DNA of 64,000 bases from Amphritea pacifica (GCF_016924145.1 NZ_JAFFZO010000006.1:1-64000); one strand, 5' to 3'. Shown: positions 18,299-28,257, numbered from the stretch's first letter. Numbers and translations: made by a program. The notes: generated by a model not told the origin, from the letters alone.

Positions 18299-20575
18299 AT
18301 GAATATTGAGAACAGTTCCGTTATTCCTGATCTGGATTTTGATTCTCCGGCGGCCCGCCGGGGACGGAAATTCCGGGCCCTCAAAGACAAGGCTGCCACC
18401 GTTGGCATCGGTCTGGGGGGTGTCAGTGTCATCATCGCGATCCTATTGATCTTTTTCTATCTGCTCTATGAAGTCATTCCGATGTTTCGCGCGGCTGAAG
18501 CACAGCCATGGCAGCAGAATGGCCAGGTTGTCGAACCCTACGCCGTCCCCGGAACAGGCAAAACCCTGTATATGGCGATGGAGGAGCAGGCAGAGATCGG
18601 TTTACGGGTTACAGACCGGGGTGAGATGCTATTTTTCAGCACCACCAGTGGTGAGATCATAGAGAGTATTCAGCCAGCCCTACCCGCCGATACCCGCATC
18701 ACCAGTTTTGCCCTGGTATCAGAGAACAGCCACACCTTCGCATTGGGGCTGAGCAACGGTCAGGCGCTGGTTTTCAAGCATGAGTACAAGTCTACCTATC
18801 CGGATGGCAAACGGGTGATCCTGCCCACCATCACCTACCCCCTGGGTAAGGACCCTATTAGCGTTGCCAACGTTGCACTCTCTCAACTGACCGTCAGCGG
18901 AAATGAAGGCAGCTATGCACTGATCGGGGGCGATGAAGGCAATCTGAAAGCGGTTTTTATCTCTCAGACAGAAAATATGTTTACCGGCGACGTTGAACTG
19001 GAGCAATCCACAACGTCGCTGCCGGATCTGGGCATCAAAATTAAGAAGATGCTGCTGATGCCAGACCTCGCCTGGTTATTCGTTGCCGGAGAGGGTGGCA
19101 AAATGGCGGTTGTCAGCCTGCGCAATCATGATGATCCGACCATTACTCAGGTGTTGAACGCCTCTTCCAGCAAGATCACCACCTTTGATCTGCTGCTGGG
19201 AGGCAATGCGGTTCTGCTGGGCAATGAAAAGGGCGAAGTCTCTGAGTGGTTCCTGGTACGCGATGAGCAGGGCTCCTGGCTGATGAGCAAGATCCGCTCG
19301 TTTGATACCGGCACCTCGCCGGTGGTTGATCTGGCGATTGAACACCGTCGTAAAGGCTTTGCCACTGTTGATACCGCCGGCGACCTGCGTCTCTATAACA
19401 CCACGGCGAATGTTAATGTGCTGGTACAAAAAGTCGCTGATGCAAACGCTTCTATGATCACCATGGCCCCACGGGCCAATGCGCTGCTGATCGAAGAAAA
19501 CGGCAAGCTTAAACTCTGGCATATCGACAATGAGCATCCGGAAGTCTCCTGGAGCTCACTGTGGGGCAAAGTCTGGTACGAAGGTTACGATGAGCCTGAA
19601 TATGTGTGGCAGTCCTCTGCCGCCAACAACGACTTCGAACCCAAGTTCAGCCTGATGCCGCTGGCATTCGGTACCCTGAAAGCGGCGTTTTACGCCATGA
19701 TCCTGGCAACACCGCTGGCGATCTGTGGCGCGATCTATACCGCCTACTTTATGGTGCCGTCACTGCGCCGTAAGGTAAAACCCTTTATCGAACTGATGGA
19801 AGCGCTGCCAACCGTTATTCTGGGCTTCCTCGCAGGTCTCTGGCTGGCACCGTTTATGGAGGAAAACCTGCCGGGCATCTTTGTGACCCTGCTAATGTTA
19901 CCTTTATCGATTCTCGCATTCGCCTTCCTCTGGGCGCAAATGCCAAAACAGATCCGCTGGCTGGTTCCAGATGGTTGGGATGCGCTGCTGCTGATCCCGG
20001 TTATCATCCTGGCAACCTGGTTCAGCATCGCCATCAGTCCATCCCTGGAGCTGGCGCTGTTTGACGGCAACATGCGCCACTGGCTGACTAACGACCTGGG
20101 GATCGCCTACGATCAACGCAACGCAATGGTGATCGGTATAGCGATGGGCTTTGCCGTAATTCCCACCATCTTCTCAATCACTGAAGATGCGATCTTCGCC
20201 GTGCCTAAACATCTGAGTTACGGTTCACTGGCACTGGGCGCTACCCCGTGGCAGACCCTTACCCGGGTCGTTATGCCAACCGCCAGCCCTGGTATCTTCT
20301 CTGCCGTTATGATCGGTATGGGTCGTGCGGTCGGCGAAACCATGATTGTTCTGATGGCCACCGGTAATACACCGATTATGGATGCCAATATCTTTGAAGG
20401 GATGCGCACACTGGCAGCAAACATCGCTGTGGAGATGCCAGAGTCGGAGGTCGGCAGTACCCACTACCGTATTCTGTTCCTGGCTGCCTTTGTGCTGTTT
20501 ATGTTTACCTTTGTGGTAAACACTATGGCGGAAGTGATCCGTCAGCGGCTGCGTAATAAATATGGCTCCCTGTAA
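18299..20575 (+). CDS. pstC: Phosphate ABC transporter permease PstC (long form)
   Basis: 758 residues, over twice E. coli PstC, as in Pseudomonas and Vibrio. An N-terminal membrane helix (about 33-60) is followed by a ~380-residue periplasmic insert of beta-rich character (repeated LxLG/ALVFxH-type strands). The C-terminal permease domain has about six helices and the EAA-type loop GSLALGATPWQTLTRVVMP. No Shine-Dalgarno precedes the ATG at 18299. A TATAAT ends only 12 bp upstream of it, so initiation may be near-leaderless. Forms the inner-membrane channel with PstA. Confidence 0.92.
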   Translation: MNIENSSVIPDLDFDSPAARRGRKFRALKDKAATVGIGLGGVSVIIAILLIFFYLLYEVIPMFRAAEAQPWQQNGQVVEPYAVPGTGKTLYMAMEEQAEIGLRVTDRGEMLFFSTTSGEIIESIQPALPADTRITSFALVSENSHTFALGLSNGQALVFKHEYKSTYPDGKRVILPTITYPLGKDPISVANVALSQLTVSGNEGSYALIGGDEGNLKAVFISQTENMFTGDVELEQSTTSLPDLGIKIKKMLLMPDLAWLFVAGEGGKMAVVSLRNHDDPTITQVLNASSSKITTFDLLLGGNAVLLGNEKGEVSEWFLVRDEQGSWLMSKIRSFDTGTSPVVDLAIEHRRKGFATVDTAGDLRLYNTTANVNVLVQKVADANASMITMAPRANALLIEENGKLKLWHIDNEHPEVSWSSLWGKVWYEGYDEPEYVWQSSAANNDFEPKFSLMPLAFGTLKAAFYAMILATPLAICGAIYTAYFMVPSLRRKVKPFIELMEALPTVILGFLAGLWLAPFMEENLPGIFVTLLMLPLSILAFAFLWAQMPKQIRWLVPDGWDALLLIPVIILATWFSIAISPSLELALFDGNMRHWLTNDLGIAYDQRNAMVIGIAMGFAVIPTIFSITEDAIFAVPKHLSYGSLALGATPWQTLTRVVMPTASPGIFSAVMIGMGRAVGETMIVLMATGNTPIMDANIFEGMRTLAANIAVEMPESEVGSTHYRILFLAAFVLFMFTFVVNTMAEVIRQRLRNKYGSL

Positions 20576-20601
20576 CCTGTGTTGGTGAGGAAATAACAGA
20601 T

Positions 20602-22290
20602 ATGAACATCTCAGTAAAAGAGTGGTTTAAATCCGGTTCACCCTGGGTGTGGCTGAACGCCGGAGCCGTCGCTATCAGCATCATTATGGTTATCGGTCTG
20701 TTAGGGCTGATCGCCGTACGTGGTCTGAGCCACTTCTGGCCTGCCGACATTGTTGAGGGCACTTATACCATCGATGGCCAGTCAAAAAAGGTCATTGGTG
20801 AGATTGTAGAAACCCATGAAGTACTGACCGAACAGCTGATTGAAGCGGGCATCAAAATACCTGACGACAATGAGTTTTCCATTCGTCACCTACTGAAAAT
20901 AGGCAACCGTGATGTCAACGGAACTGACTTTACCTGGGCACTAGAGCACTATTTCGAAGACCAGACCCGCCCTGTAATGCTGTTTACCGCTGAGCGTCGG
21001 GAGTGGGGGAATCTATATGGATACCTGCGTTCACTCAAAGAATCCGGTAAAGAGATCAGCCATTATGATGGATATGAACAAACCCCGGAATATCTGGCGA
21101 TGTGGGACGAGCTGGACAAGCGTGTCGAGCGGGCTCTGCGGATTCATGAGGATATCCTTAAAATTGAGAAGCAGGAAATCGGTTCGATCAACTACGAGCT
21201 TGAACGGCTGCGCCTGAAGGAGCGGGGTCTGCAACTGAAACATGTTGAAGACCCGGCCGCCTATGATGCCATTAACCAGCGTCGTAAACAGCTGGATGCC
21301 GATTATGAAGGCCTGCAGCAGCGCCTGCTGGATCTGTATACTGAGATCAACCGGGACTCTCTGACCGCAGAAGTCGCAGGTGGCCAGGTTGTTGAAGTAC
21401 AGCTGGCTAAGATTGTGCGCATTTTCCGTCCCAACGCGATGGGAATCGGGCAGAAGATGGTCCACTATGCTAAGAAACTCTGGGAGTTTGTCAGTGATGA
21501 GCCCCGTGAAGCGAATACCGAAGGGGGTATATTCCCGGCGATCTTCGGTACCGTTATGATGGTCCTGCTGATGTCGCTGCTGGTCACGCCATTTGGCGTA
21601 ATCGCTGCGGTTTATCTGCGGGAATACGCGAAACAGGGGTTCATCACCCGCCTGATCCGCATCGCGGTGAATAATCTGGCGGGTGTCCCATCGATTGTTT
21701 ACGGTGTATTCGGTCTGGGCTTCTTTGTGTACTTCCTGGGAGGCAATATTGATGACCTGTTCTTCCAGGCGGCAAAACCGGCACCGACATTTGGTACACC
21801 GGGCCTGATGTGGGCTTCCCTGACCCTCGCCCTGCTCACCGTACCGGTGGTGATTGTTGCCACTGAGGAGGGGCTGAGCCGGATTCCCCGGGCGGTTCGT
21901 GAAGGCAGCCTGGCACTGGGAGCCACCAAGTTTGAAACCCTGATGAAGGTTGTTCTGCCAATGGCAAGCCCGGCAATGATGACCGGTGTTATACTGGCAA
22001 TAGCCCGTGCCGCCGGTGAGGTTGCACCTCTGATGCTGGTGGGTGTGGTGAAACTGGCCCCCAGCCTGCCTCTGGATGGGAACTATCCGTTTATCCATCT
22101 GGATCAGAAATTTATGCACCTGGGCTTCCACATCTACGATGTGGGCTTCCAGAGCCCGAACGTTGAAGCAGCACGGCCACTGGTCTATGCCACCGCCCTG
22201 CTACTGGTTCTGGTGATCGCACTGCTGAATATGTCTGCAATTGCGATCCGCAACCATTTACGTGAAAAATACAAAGCGCTTGAGATGTAA
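20602..22290 (+). CDS. pstA: Phosphate ABC transporter permease PstA (long form)
   Basis: 562 residues. An N-terminal membrane helix (about 16-40) is followed by a ~230-residue periplasmic/helical insert rich in Glu, Arg and Leu, then the permease core with about five helices and the EAA loop GSLALGATKFETLMKVVLP. This is the same extended architecture as the PstC partner. Ribosome site GAGG ten bases before the ATG. Second gene of pstCAB-phoU. Confidence 0.92.
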   Translation: MNISVKEWFKSGSPWVWLNAGAVAISIIMVIGLLGLIAVRGLSHFWPADIVEGTYTIDGQSKKVIGEIVETHEVLTEQLIEAGIKIPDDNEFSIRHLLKIGNRDVNGTDFTWALEHYFEDQTRPVMLFTAERREWGNLYGYLRSLKESGKEISHYDGYEQTPEYLAMWDELDKRVERALRIHEDILKIEKQEIGSINYELERLRLKERGLQLKHVEDPAAYDAINQRRKQLDADYEGLQQRLLDLYTEINRDSLTAEVAGGQVVEVQLAKIVRIFRPNAMGIGQKMVHYAKKLWEFVSDEPREANTEGGIFPAIFGTVMMVLLMSLLVTPFGVIAAVYLREYAKQGFITRLIRIAVNNLAGVPSIVYGVFGLGFFVYFLGGNIDDLFFQAAKPAPTFGTPGLMWASLTLALLTVPVVIVATEEGLSRIPRAVREGSLALGATKFETLMKVVLPMASPAMMTGVILAIARAAGEVAPLMLVGVVKLAPSLPLDGNYPFIHLDQKFMHLGFHIYDVGFQSPNVEAARPLVYATALLLVLVIALLNMSAIAIRNHLREKYKALEM

Positions 22291-22311
22291 GCGGAACTTT
22301 AGATAGGTTTA

Positions 22312-23148
22312 ATGATGACTATGGAAGCTAAAACCCATTCAATCGATATTTCCGCGCTGCAGCGCCAGAACCAAAGCCTGCGCCTGGAAGATGAAACCAT
22401 TGCTCTGACAGTACGCGATCTCGAGCTGTACTATGGCGAGAAACGTGCACTGCATGGCATTAACATGGATATTCCGCAAAACCGGGTAACGGCGTTTATC
22501 GGCCCATCAGGTTGCGGTAAGTCAACCCTGTTACGCTGTTTTAACCGGATGAACGATCTGGTGGATAGCTGCCGTATTGAGGGGCAGATGAGTCTGTACG
22601 GCAACAATATTTATCAGCGCGGTGTCGATGTCGCAGACCTGCGCCGCCGGGTCGGCATGGTGTTTCAAAAACCCAACCCATTCCCAAAAAGTATCTACGA
22701 AAACGTTGCCTACGGCCTGCGTATTCAGGGGATCAATAAAAAGCGTATTATCGACGAAACCGTTGAGTGGGCCCTGAAATCGGCCGCGCTCTGGGATGAG
22801 GTCAAAGATCGGCTGCACGAAAGTGCGCTGGGCATGTCCGGTGGTCAGCAGCAGCGTCTGGTTATCGCCCGGACCATCGCCGTCAAACCTGAAGTGCTAC
22901 TGCTGGATGAGCCAGCATCAGCACTTGACCCGATCTCAACCCTGAAGATCGAAGAGCTGATCAATGAACTGAAAAATGATTTCACCATTGTAATCGTAAC
23001 CCACAATATGCAGCAGGCTGCCCGGGTGTCTGATTACACTGCATTTATGTATATGGGTGATCTGATCGAGTTTGGTGTAACAGACCACCTGTTCACCAAC
23101 CCCGCGAAAAAACAAACAGAAGATTATATTACCGGTCGTTACGGTTAA
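22312..23148 (+). CDS. pstB: Phosphate ABC transporter ATPase PstB
   Basis: 278 residues. ABC ATPase with Walker [11 protein letters not shown]-loop [15 protein letters not shown] (a PstB hallmark), signature MSGGQQQRL, Walker [14 protein letters not shown] and switch His in IVTHNMQQ. Energises phosphate uptake by PstCA and takes part in PhoU-PhoR signalling. Three in-frame ATGs occur at the start; the first, 22312, is kept. Confidence 0.95.
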   Translation: MMTMEAKTHSIDISALQRQNQSLRLEDETIALTVRDLELYYGEKRALHGINMDIPQNRVTAFIGPSGCGKSTLLRCFNRMNDLVDSCRIEGQMSLYGNNIYQRGVDVADLRRRVGMVFQKPNPFPKSIYENVAYGLRIQGINKKRIIDETVEWALKSAALWDEVKDRLHESALGMSGGQQQRLVIARTIAVKPEVLLLDEPASALDPISTLKIEELINELKNDFTIVIVTHNMQQAARVSDYTAFMYMGDLIEFGVTDHLFTNPAKKQTEDYITGRYG

Positions 23149-23164
23149 TTAGGGGAGAACGATA

Positions 23165-23899
23165 GTGAGTTACGAACAGGACCGTCATAGCAATCACATC
23201 TCCCAGAGCTTCAATGAAGAGCTGGAGCAGATCCGTACCGAATTGCTAACCATGGGAGGCCTCGTTGAGCGCCAGCTGAGTGATGCTGTTGACGCGCTGG
23301 TGGCCGGCGATACAGAGCAGGCAGAACAGGCCCGTAAAAGCGATCAGGCGATCAATGATATGGAGATGATGATCGATGAACAGTGCACGCTGATCATCGC
23401 CCGTCGTCAGCCCGCTGCAGCTGACCTGCGGCTGATTATCTCTGTCAGTAAAGCGACCAGCGATCTTGAGCGAATCGGCGATGAAACCAGCCGTATCTGC
23501 CGCTACGCGATAGAGCTGGCCAATGATGGCAAAAACGTCCGGGGTTATCAGGAGGTTCGCCACATTGGCAATCTGGTGCGCGATATGCTGCAAAACTGCC
23601 TGACTGCATTTGCCCGCAGCGATGCTGAGATGGCCTATAAGGTGGCCAAGCAGGACAAAGAGGTTGATTCAGAGTACCGCACCGCAATGCGCTCCCTGAT
23701 GACCTATATGATGGAAGATCCGCGCTATATCACCAGCATTATGAATGTTATGTGGATTCTGCGTGGTCTGGAGCGGATTGGTGATCATGCCCGCAATATG
23801 GCAGAACACCTGATCTATCTGGTCAGTGGCACCGACGTTCGCCATAGCAGTCTGAAAGATATTAAACGCACCGTGCGCGAAGTTGAGCAGAAAAAATAA
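23165..23899 (+). CDS. phoU: Phosphate signalling protein PhoU
   Basis: 244 residues forming two three-helix PhoU repeats. The metal-binding E/DxxxD signatures are visible in SDLERIGDETSRI and RGLERIGDHARNMAEH. PhoU keeps PhoR in the repressing state when phosphate is plentiful and restrains the Pst channel. Starts at GTG (23165) with GGGGAG upstream. Last gene of the pst operon. Confidence 0.95.
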   Translation: MSYEQDRHSNHISQSFNEELEQIRTELLTMGGLVERQLSDAVDALVAGDTEQAEQARKSDQAINDMEMMIDEQCTLIIARRQPAAADLRLIISVSKATSDLERIGDETSRICRYAIELANDGKNVRGYQEVRHIGNLVRDMLQNCLTAFARSDAEMAYKVAKQDKEVDSEYRTAMRSLMTYMMEDPRYITSIMNVMWILRGLERIGDHARNMAEHLIYLVSGTDVRHSSLKDIKRTVREVEQKK

Positions 23900-23924
23900 C
23901 CTGCTGACTGCGACGGACGGATAC

Positions 23925-23951
23925 TAAAAAGGCAGCGAAAGCTGCCTTTTT
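23925..23951. terminator. Terminator after phoU
   Basis: AAAAAGGCAGC-gaaa-GCTGCCTTTTT perfect hairpin. Works on both strands and also serves the minus-strand gene ending at 23960. Confidence 0.85.
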
Positions 23952-23959
23952 AATGCCCT

Positions 23960-24253
23960 TCAGATACCGGCTTCAGAAATACGCAGGGCGATCTTCCCGC
24001 CACTGACCGGCTGGGCAGTCAGTTCCAGACCATGGGCCTGATATATCCCGGTATTCTTCAATTGGGACATCACCTCTTCTGGGAGGTTTCCGCCACTCCA
24101 TCCGGGCGCAATCCGCTTCATCGAGAGCAGAAATACCGCATCGAGATCCCACAGGTCACCTTTCATGTCACACACCGCTTCACCCGCTTTACGCGGTTTT
24201 TTACTCCGAGCCCCCAGCCCTCCCTGGGGTTGCCTCTTTGAATCTACTGACAC
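23960..24253 (-). CDS. Hypothetical protein, 97 residues
   Basis: I do not recognise a family. The basic N-terminus (residues 1-28, rich in Arg, Lys, Gly and Pro) precedes a small mixed alpha/beta-looking domain with WDLDAVFLLSMKRI and LELTAQPVSGGKIALRI. No signal peptide or membrane segment. GTG start at 24253 with GGTGGAAG just upstream. Convergent with phoU and sharing its terminator. Base composition and codon use resemble neighbours. Confidence 0.5.
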   Translation of the reverse strand: MSVDSKRQPQGGLGARSKKPRKAGEAVCDMKGDLWDLDAVFLLSMKRIAPGWSGGNLPEEVMSQLKNTGIYQAHGLELTAQPVSGGKIALRISEAGI

Positions 24254-24312
24254 GCTTCCACCCTGTATCGATTACATTTAATTCTGCGTACCACTCAGCC
24301 CGCCAGCAAAAA

Positions 24313-24344
24313 GACAGCACGAACTGTTCCAGTTCGAGTGCTGT
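24313..24344 (-). terminator. Strong hairpin followed by T run on the minus strand, no upstream gene
   Basis: ACAGCAC-TCGAACTG-gaa-CAGTTCGTGCTGT then CTTTTT when read on the minus strand: a 13-bp near-perfect stem. No gene on the minus strand ends here. A TTGTCA/CAAATA pair with 17-bp spacing lies upstream on that strand, so this could end a short RNA of roughly 75 nt. It could also be a protein-binding dyad. Confidence 0.4.
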
Positions 24345-24494
24345 AGATCAATCTTATCGCAATTAAAACAGCGGTTGTACTACGTATTTGATGATTTACA
24401 AGAAAACTGACAAAGATCGTTCAGATTCAGACGGTTACTGCCGATAGCTAATTGACTCAAATGGAAGTCAGAAAAATTATAACGGGAAGCTCTG

Positions 24495-26009
24495 ATGGCT
24501 GAATATATCGTTCATGGTGATATCAATTGCCCTTTCAGCTATGCATTACACGAAATGCTATGCTCTCAGAACCTGATGCACAGGGTGGACTGGCGCATGG
24601 TGGAACATGACGCTATCGCCAGTTCATATCAGGACAGCGCAGAAAATATGGCCGAACTGGCCAATGATATATTCACTATTCGCCACCGGGCGCCGGATAT
24701 CACCATCTCCCTGCCCCAAACACTGGGGAACAGTCTGTTCCCTTCCCTCTGCATTACCGCTGTGCAACTAAAGCACCCCGACCGGGCCACCACCTTTCTG
24801 CGCAGCCTGTACCGGGCACTCTGGATCAAAGGCAAAGATATATCATCGCCTGCCGTTATTTATGATTGTCTTGAAGAGGCAGGCCTGCCCATCGAGCTGG
24901 ATATCGATGGACTCTGTGAAGAGACGTTGCTATATCAGCAAAACGAGTGGGAAGCCCACAACCCCGGCCTGCAAACCCCCACAATACAGGCCCAGGACGG
25001 ACGCCGCCTGGCGGGCTTGCTGGATCAGAAATCGGTACTCGACTTTCTCCGGGGGGCGGAGATAAATCAGGAGCTTAGCAGCCGCTCCCGGCAACAGAAC
25101 CAGATGACGATAGCCATTTACGGCGATGAAAAAATTACAGAGCTGTGGGGCGTCCTTGCAACACTACGGGATGACAGCAACCTTCTGCTGCCACAATCGA
25201 TGCAGGCACTCCACGACATGCTGTTATCACAGGAGCGCTGCCCCGACCTGATACTACTGAATAATACCGGACAACAGCGGGACCTTAATGATCTTTGCCG
25301 CGCCATATCCCACCAGGTTCGAGAGCAGAGGGTCCCCATCGCCGTGATCGGTCCCTCCATCAGTGACGCCGAGGAGGTCGAACTCTACGAGCTGGGCATC
25401 GCCGATTATCTCATACAGACGCGGGCCCCTGATATTATCCGGGCACGCATTAACCTGCTGCTACAACTTAAAAGTGCCCACGACATGCTCTCCCGGGCCG
25501 CCAGTATCGACGCACTCACACAGGTGTACAATCGGCGGGAGTTTGAACGATACTTTGAAACCGAATGGCGCAGAGGCCAGCGATCCCGGCAACCCATATC
25601 GGTCATCCTGCTTGATATCGATCACTTTAAAGCATTTAACGACAACTATGGCCATCTCCAGGGTGATCACTGTTTACAGCAGATAGCCAGTACTATCCAG
25701 GCGTCGGCCCGCCGGGCACAGGATCTGGTGTGCCGTTATGGGGGCGAGGAGTTTGTGATCCTGCTGCCAGAAACCAATCAGGAGGGCGCGAGCGTACTGG
25801 CAGAGCAGATACGCCAGAACATTGTCGCGTTAAATATCCCCCACGCGGCTGCTTTTGCTCATCAGCCGGTCTCCGCCAGCCTGGGGATAGCCACCGCACT
25901 GCCAGCAAACCGGGATCTGTCTCCCAGACAGCTGCTTCAGGACGCTGACAGCGCCCTCTATAAAGCCAAGCATAACGGTCGCAACCGGGTCGAACGATTG
26001 ACCTCTTAA
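24495..26009 (+). CDS. DsbA-like fold / pseudo-receiver / GGDEF diguanylate cyclase
   Basis: 504 residues in three parts. Residues 1-190 look like a DsbA/2-hydroxychromene-isomerase thioredoxin fold: GDINCPFSY (9-16) sits at the active-site position with one Cys in place of CxxC, and TPT (161-163) fits the cis-proline loop. Residues 203-325 look like a receiver with the phospho-acceptor lost (PDLILLNNTG, Asn at 256). Residues 335-504 are a GGDEF domain with RYGGEEF and an RAQD I-site. No signal peptide, so cytoplasmic. It should make c-di-GMP; the front domain may sense a thiol, small electrophile or partner protein. Confidence 0.8.
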   Translation: MAEYIVHGDINCPFSYALHEMLCSQNLMHRVDWRMVEHDAIASSYQDSAENMAELANDIFTIRHRAPDITISLPQTLGNSLFPSLCITAVQLKHPDRATTFLRSLYRALWIKGKDISSPAVIYDCLEEAGLPIELDIDGLCEETLLYQQNEWEAHNPGLQTPTIQAQDGRRLAGLLDQKSVLDFLRGAEINQELSSRSRQQNQMTIAIYGDEKITELWGVLATLRDDSNLLLPQSMQALHDMLLSQERCPDLILLNNTGQQRDLNDLCRAISHQVREQRVPIAVIGPSISDAEEVELYELGIADYLIQTRAPDIIRARINLLLQLKSAHDMLSRAASIDALTQVYNRREFERYFETEWRRGQRSRQPISVILLDIDHFKAFNDNYGHLQGDHCLQQIASTIQASARRAQDLVCRYGGEEFVILLPETNQEGASVLAEQIRQNIVALNIPHAAAFAHQPVSASLGIATALPANRDLSPRQLLQDADSALYKAKHNGRNRVERLTS

Positions 26010-26036
26010 GCGCCCCATTAGGCGTTTAAATCCTGC

Positions 26037-26612
26037 TTAGCAGTAATCCGCAAAGGGAGGAAAGCGCCTGATCAGCCCCTCCCGTCCCAATTCTCGTAAT
26101 AACTTAATATTTCGCTCCGGTATCTGCTCCGGATGGGCATAGTGGGTCAACGCACGCCCCATCTCCGCTTCCCTGATGATATGAAAGGCGGGCCAGGGTG
26201 AGCGGTTGCTCCAATGACTCAGATCATCTGCGGGGACCCCTGCAAAACGATATGCAGGGTGGAAGCTGGCCAGTTGCAGCACCCCCTCCAGTCCGGCCTG
26301 TTCCAGCAGCTCTTCAAACAGATGCAGGTGATCCAGATAATCGTAAAAATCCTGCAGCCCGGCGGGCACAATAAACAGCGTTGTCGATACGGTTTGCTCA
26401 TCCGCCGCCAGAATCAGCTCAATTTCAGCCAGGAACGCTGCCACCAGTGGTTCCCCCTCCTGAGCCGTGGTAACCGCATAACGCAGGGTGTTATCTCTCA
26501 CCACCGGTGCAGCAAACGGGCACAGGTTGAGCCCGACAACCATCGTTTCTACCCACTCCCGGGTGATCTTTTCTACCTCAGCGAGCGAATAGCCCCGCAG
26601 TGTTTCAGTCAT
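26037..26612 (-). CDS. DUF1415 family protein
   Basis: 191 residues from the ATG at 26612 (AAAGG upstream; a longer frame to 26657 has no better site). Conserved family features are WVETMVVGLNLCPFAAPV near the N-terminus, ASFHPAYRFAG and SPWPAFHIIREAEM. DUF1415 proteins are common in gammaproteobacteria and cyanobacteria, soluble and of unknown function. The fixed Cys and His residues suggest a metal or redox role, but that is inference. Divergent from ubiC. Confidence 0.8.
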   Translation of the reverse strand: MTETLRGYSLAEVEKITREWVETMVVGLNLCPFAAPVVRDNTLRYAVTTAQEGEPLVAAFLAEIELILAADEQTVSTTLFIVPAGLQDFYDYLDHLHLFEELLEQAGLEGVLQLASFHPAYRFAGVPADDLSHWSNRSPWPAFHIIREAEMGRALTHYAHPEQIPERNIKLLRELGREGLIRRFPPFADYC

Positions 26613-26703
26613 AACCTTTACCCTATTCTGAACAGAGTTGAAACCGATACTTTTCAACTCAGCTAGGGTACTATACGGCCAGTTTTTTTGCCGAGAAATT
26701 ATT

Positions 26704-27246
26704 GTGCCTGCCGCTCTGAGTCAGAACCGTTTTAATACCCGCTGGTATACCCTGAAACGCCCTGCAACCACTGATGCGCCACTGATCTGGCGCAGATGGC
26801 TGCTCGACAGGGGCTCGCTAACGCAACATCTTGTACAGGCCAGTCAGGGCCAGTTCAGTGTCGAAGTTGTGCGTCAATTATGGGGGCGACCGAGTCGCTC
26901 AGAGGCCCGGGCGCTGAATATTGATCCGCGGCAAAGAGTGCTGATACGAGAGGTCCGGTTACTCGGCCACGGCCAGCCCTGGGTATTCGCCCGCACCATT
27001 ATTCCCGCCTCAACACTCACCGGCAAACAGCGAAAACTGAAAGGGCTGGGGTGTCGCTCACTGGGCAGTGTTCTGTTTCGTGACCCGACCATGAAGCGGG
27101 GGCCACTGCAGATCAGTCGTCTGATGCTGAACTGCGGCGATACAGCCTGGGCCCGACGCTCACTGTTCTACCTGGCAAATAAACCTCTCCTGGTAACCGA
27201 GGTTTTCCTGCCGGCCCTGCAACAGGTACACTACGGCAATAAATAA
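26704..27246 (+). CDS. ubiC: Chorismate--pyruvate lyase UbiC
   Basis: Converts chorismate to 4-hydroxybenzoate, the first committed ubiquinone precursor. 180 residues from the GTG at 26704. The frame is open to a TTG at 26638, but the GTG gives the family length, and translation from the TTG would run back into the divergent promoter region. Family segments include [32 protein letters not shown] and the C-terminal WARRSLF. Eight to sixteen bp before ubiA, so co-transcribed. Confidence 0.9.
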   Translation: MPAALSQNRFNTRWYTLKRPATTDAPLIWRRWLLDRGSLTQHLVQASQGQFSVEVVRQLWGRPSRSEARALNIDPRQRVLIREVRLLGHGQPWVFARTIIPASTLTGKQRKLKGLGCRSLGSVLFRDPTMKRGPLQISRLMLNCGDTAWARRSLFYLANKPLLVTEVFLPALQQVHYGNK

Positions 27247-27262
27247 ATTCGGATTGATCACT

Positions 27263-28153
27263 ATGCAATTGAGTACACAGATAATCAGCCCGGTCTGGCA
27301 GCAAAAACTTAAAGCCTGTGGTGAGCTGATGCGGGTTAGTAAACCGATCGGCACCTACCTGCTACTCTGGCCAGCACTATGGTCCTTGTGGATTGCCGCC
27401 GCAGGCATTCCATCGATCAGTCTACTCATTATCTTTGTGTTGGGAACATTCCTGATGCGCTCAGCCGGGTGCGTTATTAACGATTTTGCCGATCGCAAGA
27501 TTGATGGCCATGTCAAACGGACCGCTCAACGCCCTCTGCCTTCCGGGAGAATCTCCTCTCATGAAGCGCTGATATTGTTTGCCGCACTGTTAGCAGCCTC
27601 ATTTGTACTGGTACTGTTCACCAATCAGCTGACAGTCTGGCTGTCCATCGTTGCGGTGGCACTGGCATCCTCCTATCCCTTTATGAAACGCTATACCCAT
27701 CTGCCTCAGGTTGTACTCGGCATGGCATTTTCCTGGGCGATACCGATGGCGTTCAGTGCCACCCTGAACGAGGTGCCAAAAATCGCCTGGCTGATCTATA
27801 TCGCCGCCATTCTCTGGATCATTACCTATGACACCATGTACGCGATGGTCGACCGGGACGATGATATCCGTATCGGCGTGAAATCCACCGCAGTGCTGTT
27901 TGGTGACATGGATAAAGCCATTATAGGGCTGCTGCAACTGCTGACGCTGACAATTTTTATCATGCTGGGTATCGATCTGAACCTGTCGTTCTGGTTCTAT
28001 CTGGGTCTGCTGGGAATGGGGGGATTCTTTGTCTACCAGCAATACCTGATCAGAGAGCGTCAGCGGGAGGCATGTTTCACTGCGTTTCTGAATAATAATT
28101 ACGCGGGAATGGCGGTTTTTATCGGCTTATTTCTCCACTATCTGACAACTTGA
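27263..28153 (+). CDS. ubiA: 4-hydroxybenzoate octaprenyltransferase UbiA
   Basis: 296 residues with about nine membrane helices. Both Asp-rich prenyl-diphosphate sites are present: [10 protein letters not shown] and [13 protein letters not shown]. It attaches the polyprenyl tail to 4-hydroxybenzoate at the inner membrane. The frame begins at a TTG at 27254; the ATG at 27263 is preferred. Follows ubiC and precedes phoB, an order shared with Pseudomonas. Confidence 0.95.
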   Translation: MQLSTQIISPVWQQKLKACGELMRVSKPIGTYLLLWPALWSLWIAAAGIPSISLLIIFVLGTFLMRSAGCVINDFADRKIDGHVKRTAQRPLPSGRISSHEALILFAALLAASFVLVLFTNQLTVWLSIVAVALASSYPFMKRYTHLPQVVLGMAFSWAIPMAFSATLNEVPKIAWLIYIAAILWIITYDTMYAMVDRDDDIRIGVKSTAVLFGDMDKAIIGLLQLLTLTIFIMLGIDLNLSFWFYLGLLGMGGFFVYQQYLIRERQREACFTAFLNNNYAGMAVFIGLFLHYLTT

Positions 28154-28179
28154 TGACAAATAGCCTGGCAGAGGACACT

Positions 28180-28215
28180 TTGTCATATTTCTGTAACAGT
28201 TTCATAATCTAATAT
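28180..28215 (+). promoter_or_regulatory. Pho box and -10 of phoBR
   Basis: TTGTCAT-ATTT-CTGTAAC at 28180-28197, then TAATAT at 28210-28215, 12 bp further on. Indicates autoregulation of phoBR by phosphorylated PhoB. Confidence 0.75.
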
Positions 28216-28257
28216 GACCGTCCTAATACATAGAATGAATAGATGAGGTGATTGGTC

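Noticed and set aside
21031-22131. 366-codon frame opposite pstA
   Set aside because: Antisense shadow of a well-supported permease gene. Composition is His/Gln-rich as expected from reverse reading, and there is no ribosome site or family match.
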